DNA of 10,748 nt from Synergistales bacterium (lineage in GTDB: Bacteria > Synergistota > Synergistia > Synergistales > 79-D21): the NCBI GenBank assembly GCA_015657435.1, contig JADLKH010000005.1, positions 1-10,748 of the forward strand, in the 5' to 3' direction. This document shows, one piece after another, positions 1-6,500 of the stretch; the stretch's first letter is position 1, and the number at the start of each line of letters is the position of its first letter. Below the pieces are notes generated by a model, which did no database searches, was not told the origin of the DNA, and was given only the letters and a program-made list of their open reading frames with translations. A program made the position numbers and the translations under genes.

Positions 1-653
1 AAGTCCGACTTCTGAAAAAACCGAGAAGCGTCCCCCGACATTCTCTGGCACGGGCAAAGTCGCCATTGCGCCCCTAGAAGCCAGATCCCGAAGAATTCCC
101 TTCTTCGGATCCGTGATGAAAACAAAATGCGAGAGGGCTTTTTCCTCTCCAAGCCGCTGGCGCATCGCTTCGAAAAACCAGAGGAAGATCGCGATTGTTT
201 CGGCGGTTGAGCCGGACTTGCTCACGACGACGAACGCGGTCCTTTCCGGGTCTACACAATCCCATATTCCGGACAGACTCAACGGGTCCGGGTTATCCGC
301 CATGTAAAAGCGTGGGGATTTGCGCTCCTTCCTGGTCAGTTCGTTGTGGAAAGGGTGCAGGAAGGCGTTGTTCAACATGAGGTTCCCAAGAGCCGACCCC
401 CGATTCCGACCTGTACGATGGAATCGTAATCCTCCAGTTTGCGGGCAACGAGACGGAGCGGTTCGATATCCGCATAGGGCAGCTTCATCCAGCCGTACCC
501 CATCGTGCCGCGTTCGGAATGTATCCTCAGGTGTGACTCCGCTTTTCTCAGGGACTTTTCCAGAAGCATGATCTCGCTTTCAGCGATCAAAGGAAGCCTG
601 GTCCCGTCTCCGATGACGCCTCCAAGCCCGATCGTGAAAAGATTCGTGCTCAT
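1..653 (-). CDS. pgi: Glucose-6-phosphate isomerase, 5' part, partial and frameshifted
   Basis: Interconverts glucose-6-phosphate and fructose-6-phosphate in cytosolic glycolysis/gluconeogenesis. The ATG at 653 has a GGAGG Shine-Dalgarno 7 nt upstream. The first 85 codons are clean and reach the sugar-phosphate loop, expected as GIGGSALG (residues 83-90). The frame then breaks: the run of G on the coding strand (plus-strand CCCCC, 397-401) is one base short, so the literal reading gives GIGGRLLGTSC and a stop near 372. Restoring one G reopens the frame to the window edge and gives recognisable isomerase sequence: SALGNLMLNNAFLHPF, the SIS-domain phosphate loop VVSKSGSTAET, and VGGRFSVFSEVGL with the conserved active-site Arg, next to position 1. 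About 217 residues are present; the family is usually 440-550. Either a homopolymer sequencing/assembly error or a fresh pseudogene. The family call is firm and the intactness is not. Confidence 0.88.
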
Positions 654-680
654 GATCCCGCCTCCAGGTATGAAAAATCG

Positions 681-709
681 AGAAGGGGCTGGTCAAGCCA
701 GCCCCTTCT
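681..709. terminator. Strong hairpin between glutaredoxin gene and pgi
   Basis: A perfect 12-bp stem (681-692 with 698-709, core GAAGGGGCTGG) closes a 5-nt loop. The plus strand has a T run directly after it (709-714). On the minus strand, the direction of both flanking genes, the stem is followed by CGA and then five T. It lies 23 nt past the glutaredoxin stop, so it probably terminates or attenuates that transcript before pgi. Orientation is uncertain because the better T run faces the strand with no obvious gene. Confidence 0.7.
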
Positions 710-732
710 TTTTTCGATCGGCAATGTCCCTC

Positions 733-981
733 TTACCCCTTGATGATGCCGGCGTCCTTTAAAGCCCCTTCGATTTCGGAGGCATTGAACCCGACAATGA
801 ACCGTTCGTTGACCTGGGTTACCGGAACTCCCATCTGTCGCGTCTTCTTCACCATTTCCATGGCCGCCTCGCGGTTCGCGCTAACGTCCACTTCCTCGTA
901 GGCAACGTTCATCTGTTTTAGGAAATCCTTGACTTTCGTGCACCACGGACAGGTAGGGGTTGAATAGACCTTGACGCTCAT
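733..981 (-). CDS. Glutaredoxin-family thiol-disulfide protein (YruB-like)
   Basis: An 82-residue cytosolic thioredoxin-fold protein, the normal length for a stand-alone glutaredoxin. It opens with beta strand VKVYSTPT and the redox motif CPWC at residues 11-14, followed by a helix TKVKDFL. The cis-proline loop GVPVT has Pro at 53, and GFN at 64-66 occupies the position of the glutathione-contacting turn. CPWC with this length fits the YruB-type glutaredoxin-like proteins common in anaerobes; family membership does not prove use of glutathione. The start at 981 is chosen over an in-frame ATG at 1017 because GGGAGGAG sits 7-8 nt upstream and homologues begin at this beta strand. It has its own promoter (1036-1063) and is divergent from the NADH/NADPH operon. 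It probably reduces protein disulfides; its target is unknown. Confidence 0.9.
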   Translation of the reverse strand: MSVKVYSTPTCPWCTKVKDFLKQMNVAYEEVDVSANREAAMEMVKKTRQMGVPVTQVNERFIVGFNASEIEGALKDAGIIKG

Positions 982-1035
982 GGTTGATCTCCTCCCGATT
1001 GAAAGGTCGGTCCGCATTTATATACCACTATGGGG

Positions 1036-1063
1036 ATATTATCACAGTGTAAATGATTGTCAA
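1036..1063 (-). promoter_or_regulatory. Sigma70-type promoter for the glutaredoxin gene
   Basis: On the minus strand there is a perfect -35 TTGACA (1058-1063), a 16-nt spacer and TAATAT (1036-1041) preceded by TGA, an extended -10. Predicted transcription starts near 1029, leaving a leader of about 48 nt before the ATG at 981. The -35 is embedded in the exact inverted repeat GATTG-T-CAATC (1055-1065), and the spacer holds TCACA-G-TGTAA (1043-1053, one mismatch). Either could be an operator. Confidence 0.65.
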
Positions 1064-1163
1064 TCTTATCCGTACCATCGCTGATTCTTACCCTCCTAAA
1101 GATCGGCCCTTTCTCGCTTTATTTCACAGGTGGTTCGGTTTTTTCGAAAACGCGTTTAAAGGT

Positions 1164-1169
1164 TATAAT
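1164..1169 (+). promoter_or_regulatory. Candidate -10 box of the nuoE-like operon
   Basis: A perfect TATAAT lies 81 nt upstream of the nuoE-like ATG, in the AT-richer part of the intergenic space. The -35 is poor: T-rich sequence around 1139-1146 with no TTGACA match. Transcription would start near 1175, inside the small inverted repeat CGCC-GATT-GGCG (1172-1183). A weak -35 suggests either an activator or simply that this call is wrong. Confidence 0.4.
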
Positions 1170-1171
1170 GT

Positions 1172-1218
1172 CGCCGATTGGCGGATGAAACGGGAGGGAG
1201 CCATCACGCTTCCCCCCG
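1172..1218 (+). other. Two inverted repeats in the nuoE-like operon leader
   Basis: CGCC-GATT-GGCG (1172-1183) sits at the predicted transcription start and may be an operator or the 5' end of the RNA. Downstream, CGGGAGGGAG (1191-1200) pairs with CTTCCCCCCG (1209-1218) over an 8-nt loop, with one A-C mismatch and one G-U pair. No T run follows, so it is not a terminator. The Shine-Dalgarno at 1236-1243 is outside the stem. I do not recognise a known riboswitch. The remainder of 982-1249 shows no gene I can support. Confidence 0.3.
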
Positions 1219-1249
1219 AATTTGTGTGGAGTGGCAAGGAGGGAAACCA

Positions 1250-1738
1250 ATGCCGACGTTGGTCATGGGTAAACCCGAGCTCGAAGAGGCCTTGCGACCG
1301 ATCATCGAGCGCTACAAGGGTGGCAAGGGAATCACGATCCCGCTTCTGGCTGCGGTCCAGGAAAAGATCGGGTACCTTTCCGGCGAGTCGCTGGACTTCC
1401 TGTCGAGGGAAATGGATATTCCCGCGGCGGAACTGTTCGGTGTCGCGACGTTCTACGCGATGTTCCGGCTCCAACCGCAGGGGAAACACGTCGTCCGGCT
1501 TTGTCGGGGAACGGCCTGTCATGTCCAGGGTTCGCTCAGGGTGGGCGAGATGCTCCAGCGCCATCTGAAGATTGAAGAGGGGCAGACGACCGAAGACGGC
1601 CTGTTCACTCTCCAGTTCGTCGCCTGTTTGGGCTGCTGCAGCCTCGCACCGGTCATGATGATCGACGACGAGGTGCACGGCCGTCTTACCCCGGAAAAAG
1701 CAGTCGCGATTCTCGAAACCTATCGCAAAGCCGACTGA
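1250..1738 (+). CDS. nuoE: NuoE/HydC/HndA-like [2Fe-2S] subunit of an NAD(P)H oxidoreductase
   Basis: A 162-residue subunit, typical for NuoE/HndA. Residues 1-75 form the helical region (RYKGGKGITIPLLAAVQEKI, then the family motif VATFYAMF at 65-72). Residues 80-150 are a thioredoxin-fold ferredoxin with ligands C85, C90, C126 and C130, the canonical C-x4-C and C-x3-C pairs (CRGTAC and CLGCC), plus an extra Cys at 129. In complex I and HydABC this [2Fe-2S] cluster lies near the NuoF FMN and accepts or stores electrons. The ATG at 1250 has AAGGAGGG 6 nt upstream; the in-frame ATG at 1178 lacks this and adds unrelated residues. It is first of three co-directional genes, 15 nt before nuoF. No membrane complex I genes lie nearby, so it belongs to a soluble enzyme rather than respiratory complex I. 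Confidence 0.93.
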   Translation: MPTLVMGKPELEEALRPIIERYKGGKGITIPLLAAVQEKIGYLSGESLDFLSREMDIPAAELFGVATFYAMFRLQPQGKHVVRLCRGTACHVQGSLRVGEMLQRHLKIEEGQTTEDGLFTLQFVACLGCCSLAPVMMIDDEVHGRLTPEKAVAILETYRKAD

Positions 1739-1753
1739 TTGGAGGTGTCCCAG

Positions 1754-3505
1754 TTGTCCAAGATGATCGTCAAGGTTGGCATGTCCAGTTGCGGAATCGC
1801 GGCCGGCGCCGGCCCGGTGTATGAGAAGATCGAGTCTCTCGTTAAGGAACGCGCAGATATCGAATTGAAGAAGGTGGGCTGCATCGGCCTTTGCTTTCAC
1901 GAACCTCTCGTGGAAATCGAGAAGGACGGAAAAAGCACGGTTTACGGCGAGGTGACGCCGGAATCCGTTGAAGCCATCCTGGAAGGAAAAGACCAGTTCA
2001 CCCCGATCCTCAGCCATGCCCAGGAAGCCCCGGAGAATTCCATGATGGGAAAACAGGTGCGCATCGTTCTCCGGAACTGCGGGCAGATCGACCCGCAGAA
2101 GATAGAGGAATACGAGCAGCGAGGCGGGTACGACTCGCTACGGAAAGCCCTGTCTGGGATGTCCCCGGATGAGGTGATCGACGAGGTCCTGAAAAGCGGA
2201 TTGCGAGGGCGCGGAGGAGCCGGCTTCCCGACCGGGATGAAGTGGCGGTTCGCGCACGACGCCAAGGGCGACTCGAAATATGTCGTCTGCAACGCCGATG
2301 AAGGCGACCCCGGAGCCTTCATGGACCGGTCCGTCCTAGAGGGCGATCCCCACAGCGTGATCGAAGGAATGGCGATCTGTGGCTACGCCATCGGAGCCGC
2401 ACAGGGGATCATCTATTGCCGCGCGGAATACCCCCTGGCCATCAAGCACCTGAACAAGGCGCTGGAACAGGCTCGCGCAAAGGGATACCTCGGACAGAAG
2501 GTTCTCGGCAGCGATTTCTCATTCGACATCTACATCAAGGAAGGCGCCGGCGCCTTCGTATGCGGCGAGGAAACCGCCCTTATCGCCTCCATCGAGGGGA
2601 AACGCGGGATGCCGCGCCCCAGGCCGCCCTTCCCGGCGCACAAAGGAGTTTTCGGCAAACCCACGAACATCAACAACGTTGAAACTCTGGCCAACATCCC
2701 ATGGATCCTGGCGAATGGACATGCGGCCTTCGCTCAGTACGGGACCGAAAAAAGCAAGGGGACGAAAGTGTTCGCCCTTGCAGGCAAAATCAAGAAGGGC
2801 GGCCTTGTCGAGGTTCCCATGGGAATGCCCATCAGGGACGTCATTTTTGAAATCGGCGGAGGCATCCAGAACGACAAGGCATTCAAGGCCGTCCAGATGG
2901 GAGGGCCCTCGGGAGGGTGCATCCCCGCCGAGAAGATCGACACTCCCGTCGACTACGAGTCGATCACCGCTACCGGAGCCATCATGGGATCCGGCGGGAT
3001 GGTCGTCATGGACGAAGGAACCTGCATGGTCGACGTCGCTCGTTTCTTCCTGTCCTTCACGCAGAAGGAATCCTGCGGGAAATGCCCCTTCTGCAGGATC
3101 GGAACGAAGCGCATGCTTGAAATCCTGACCCGTATCTGCGAAGGCAAGGGAAAGATGGAAGATCTTGAAACGCTGAAGGAACTCGCTCCCCAGATCAAGG
3201 ACGGTTCCCTTTGCGGCCTCGGACAGACGGCTCCCAATCCCGTCCTGACGACCCTAAAATATTTCGAGCACGAATACATCGCACATATCCGGGACAAGAA
3301 ATGCCCGGCGAAAGTCTGTTCAGCCCTCATTCACTACACGATCGATCCGGCGAAATGCATCGGGTGCACGAAGTGCGCCCGGGCCTGCCCCGTCTCTGCC
3401 ATAACCGGGGAAATCAAGAAACCCCATCTGATCAACGACGACATCTGCGTCCGCTGCGGACAGTGCATGAAGGCCTGTCCCGTCAGCGCCATCAGCGTGG
3501 AGTAA
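1754..3505 (+). CDS. nuoF: NuoF/HydB/HndC-type FMN- and NADH-binding Fe-S subunit
   Basis: A 583-residue flavoprotein expected to exchange electrons with NAD(H). Domains: residues 3-85, thioredoxin-like [2Fe-2S] domain (SSCGIAAGAG, then GCIGLC; only C13, C43, C47 visible); 110-320, FMN/NADH core with RGRGGAGFPTGMKW (151-164), CNADEGDPGAF (179-189) and EGAGAFVCGEETA (263-275); about 335-395, SLBB region; C441, C444, C447 (SCGKCPFCRIG) and C487 for the N3-type [4Fe-4S] cluster; H511, C517, C522 in HIRDKKCPAKVC; and a C-terminal 2[4Fe-4S] ferredoxin (C535/538/541/545 and C565/568/571/575). The N- and C-terminal extra domains mark the HydB/HndC type rather than plain NuoF. The start is TTG at 1754, 6 nt after GGAGGTG (1741-1747); ATG at 1763 is the alternative, two residues... 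beyond the Ser-Lys pair. The stop is 9 nt before the next gene. Confidence 0.93.
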   Translation: MSKMIVKVGMSSCGIAAGAGPVYEKIESLVKERADIELKKVGCIGLCFHEPLVEIEKDGKSTVYGEVTPESVEAILEGKDQFTPILSHAQEAPENSMMGKQVRIVLRNCGQIDPQKIEEYEQRGGYDSLRKALSGMSPDEVIDEVLKSGLRGRGGAGFPTGMKWRFAHDAKGDSKYVVCNADEGDPGAFMDRSVLEGDPHSVIEGMAICGYAIGAAQGIIYCRAEYPLAIKHLNKALEQARAKGYLGQKVLGSDFSFDIYIKEGAGAFVCGEETALIASIEGKRGMPRPRPPFPAHKGVFGKPTNINNVETLANIPWILANGHAAFAQYGTEKSKGTKVFALAGKIKKGGLVEVPMGMPIRDVIFEIGGGIQNDKAFKAVQMGGPSGGCIPAEKIDTPVDYESITATGAIMGSGGMVVMDEGTCMVDVARFFLSFTQKESCGKCPFCRIGTKRMLEILTRICEGKGKMEDLETLKELAPQIKDGSLCGLGQTAPNPVLTTLKYFEHEYIAHIRDKKCPAKVCSALIHYTIDPAKCIGCTKCARACPVSAITGEIKKPHLINDDICVRCGQCMKACPVSAISVE

Positions 3506-3514
3506 GGAGGAGCG

Positions 3515-6500
3515 ATGACCATGGAACGCAACGTGAAGGTCATCCTTGACGGAAAGGAAGTCTACGGATACGGCGGGCAGAAAATCCTCGATCTTTGTGC
3601 GGAATGCGCGGTCGAAATTCCCACTCTCTGTTATGACCCGCACCTTTCCGTGCATGGGGGCTGCTCGGTTTGCCTCGTTGACGTCAAGGGTGCAAAAAGC
3701 CTCGTCAGAGCCTGTGCTTCGACCATTTCCCCGGGGATGGTCATCCAGACCGACAGCGACCGGGTCCGGAAAGCCCGAAAACTAGCACTTGAACTGCTGT
3801 TCTCCGACCATGTGGGAGATTGCCGTCCCCCCTGCACCCTGACCTGCCCGGCGCACGGCGACGTGCAGGGATATGTCAACTTGGCCGCACAGGGCAAGTA
3901 CGAAGCCTCCCTTGCGGCGCTTCACCAAAACATCACCCTGCCCGCCTCGATCGGCCGCGTCTGCCCCGCTCCCTGCGAGGAGAAATGCCGCCGGAACTTC
4001 GTGGACGAGCAACCGATCTCCATCCGCGAGATCAAGCGTTTTGTCGGAGACTGGTGCCTTTTGAACGATGCCCTTTCGCCTGTCCCGGTCATCGAGGAAA
4101 ACCGGCGCAAGGTTTCCATTGTAGGCGGCGGTCCTTCCGGCGTATCGGCCGCGTATTTCCTCAGGCAGAAAGGCTACACCGTCACTCTTTACGAAAAGGA
4201 AGCGGATCTCGGTGGCATGATGCGCTACGGGATCCCCGACTACCGACTGCCGCGCGAAGTTCTCCGCCGAGAGATCCAGTGGATCGTCGACCACGGCGTG
4301 CAGGTCCGTCACGGCATGGCCCTGGGAAGGGATTTCACGATCGAACAGCTCAGGGACGAAAACGATGCCGTCCTGCTGGCCATGGGCTGCTGGAAATCCT
4401 CCCCGATGAGGGTCGCCGGAGAGGACCTGCCCGGAGTCATCGGCGGGATTGATTTCCTGTACAGGGTCAACAATGACCTCCCAACCGAAATCGGCAAAAA
4501 GGTTGCCGTCATCGGCGGCGGCAACACCGCAATGGATGCATGCCGCTGCTCGCTCCGGCTCGGAGCCGAAGCCGTCACCATCGTTTACCGGAGAAGCCGC
4601 GAGGAAATGCCGGCACAGGATATCGAGATCCAGGAAGCCATGGAAGAAGGCGTCGAGTTCCTCTTCCTCATGGCTCCCAAAGCCGTGCTCGGAAACGGGA
4701 AGGTCGAAGCCCTCGAATGCGAGAAAATGATGCTTGGAGAGCCCGATGCTTCCGGTCGAAGGAAACCTTTGCCGACCGGGGAAATCGTACGCCTCGAAGT
4801 CGACACGATTATCGCTGCGATTGGCCAGCAGATTCGCTTTGACGGCCTCCCGGGGACGCTGCACGACGGGAAGAAGATGATCGTCGACGATGATTATGCC
4901 ACTCCACTGCCGGGCGTTTTCGTCAGCGGAGACCAGCAGACCGGACCGGACATCGCCGTTCGTGCCATCGGCAATGGCCATTACGCTGCCGAGTCGATCC
5001 ATGCCTACATCACGACGGGGAAGCCGAAGAAACCGTTCGAGTACGACGTGGTCCGGACCGATCTCGGCCCCGAAGATTTTGCCGACAAGGAGAAGCAGCC
5101 TCAGGAAAAGGTTCCTCATGTCGATCCGAAGCTTCGAGTGGAGATGAAATTCCGGGAATACAGCCCCGGCCTCAATGAAGAGCAGCTCTTGCGGGATGCC
5201 AAGCGGTGCATGGAGTGCGGGTGTTCGGACCTGCATGAGTGCAGACTCCGCCGTTACGGGCAAAATTACGGGGTCCAACCCGAACGGGTCGCTGGAGAAC
5301 ACCTGCCGCGGTCAGTCGAAGCGAATGCCTTCTACGACCGGAACATGGACAAATGCATCCTTTGCGGTCGTTGCGTCCGTACCTGCGACGAGATCGCAGC
5401 CTTCCACGCCATCGACTTCACAAAGAGGGGATTCGAGGGTTTGATCGACACGGAATTCTGGAAGCCGATCGACGAATCGGAATGCACGTCCTGTGGTCTT
5501 TGCGTGCAAATGTGCCCCGTCGGTGCGCTGACCGAAAAGAGGACATCACGGTGGCCCCACAGCGAGAAGCCGGTCCTCGTTCCGACGGCCTGCTCCGAGT
5601 GCCCCGTCGGATGCGATCTCGTCCTGAATCTCGACAAGGCCTCTTCCAGGCTCGTCCGAGTGACGACGGATCTCGACCTTCCTTCCTCACCCACTCAGGG
5701 CAACAGCTGCAGGGCCGGCCGAGCGCTCCCGTCGACAACCACAGAGGGACGCCTCGGGTCTCCCTCCCTCCAGGTGGACGGCAAACGTTTCGATTGCGAC
5801 TGGGAAAAAGCCGTCGACCATGTTTCCTCCAGACTGGAATCCTTGCTTGCGGCTTACGGCCCGGAGTCGTTCCTGGTGCTTGGCAGCGGGTGCCTCAGCA
5901 ATGAAGAGGCCACGGCGCTTCGCCGTTTCTCAGAAGGTTGTCTGTGCAACGCTTCAACTTGTTTCCTCGGACTCGATGCTTCCGCAGGAGCCTGGACGAC
6001 CGTCCGGGAAAAATGGGGAACGGACTGGAAACCCGAAGACTATGGCGACCTCAACTCCTCCGACGCTTACCTTCTTCTGGATACCGACACCGACAACCGC
6101 CAGCCGGTTCTAACCTCCTTCATCCGCAAGGGGATGCGTCAACGCCATGCCTCTGTCGTCAGCATCGGGAACATGCCCGAAAAGCTTTCCCGCGGAGACG
6201 GCGTTTTCCTTCATCCCCGTCCCGGGACCGAGATCCATCTCGTTAGGGGCATCATGGCTGCCGTTCTTCGGACAAAAGGATCTGTCTTGCCGGAGATCCT
6301 CTCGGACTACACCCCCTCCAAGGTTCAGTCCCTTACCGGCGAGGATCCCGAGTCCGTCACCCGCGCCGCCTCGCTCTTGCTCTCGGCCAAGAACCTCTCG
6401 ACGCTTTTCGGGGGAATCTTTGCCGCCCATTCCGACCTCACGGCGGAAACCCTTCCACTCCTGGAAATGCTGAAGCAACGCCGTGTGCTTATCCTTCACG

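Noticed and set aside
1053-1568. 171-codon plus-strand frame beginning in the intergenic region
   Set aside because: It overlaps nuoE in another frame, has no ribosome binding site and gives Arg/Ser-rich translation typical of a shadow frame.
1163-2017. 284-codon minus-strand frame across nuoE and the start of nuoF
   Set aside because: Antisense to two well-supported genes, with no recognisable motifs and no convincing ribosome binding site.
3782-5302. 506-codon open frame on the minus strand inside the fusion gene
   Set aside because: It lies wholly antisense to a gene with clear family motifs throughout, and its translation shows no recognisable domain. Long antisense frames are expected in GC-rich coding DNA.
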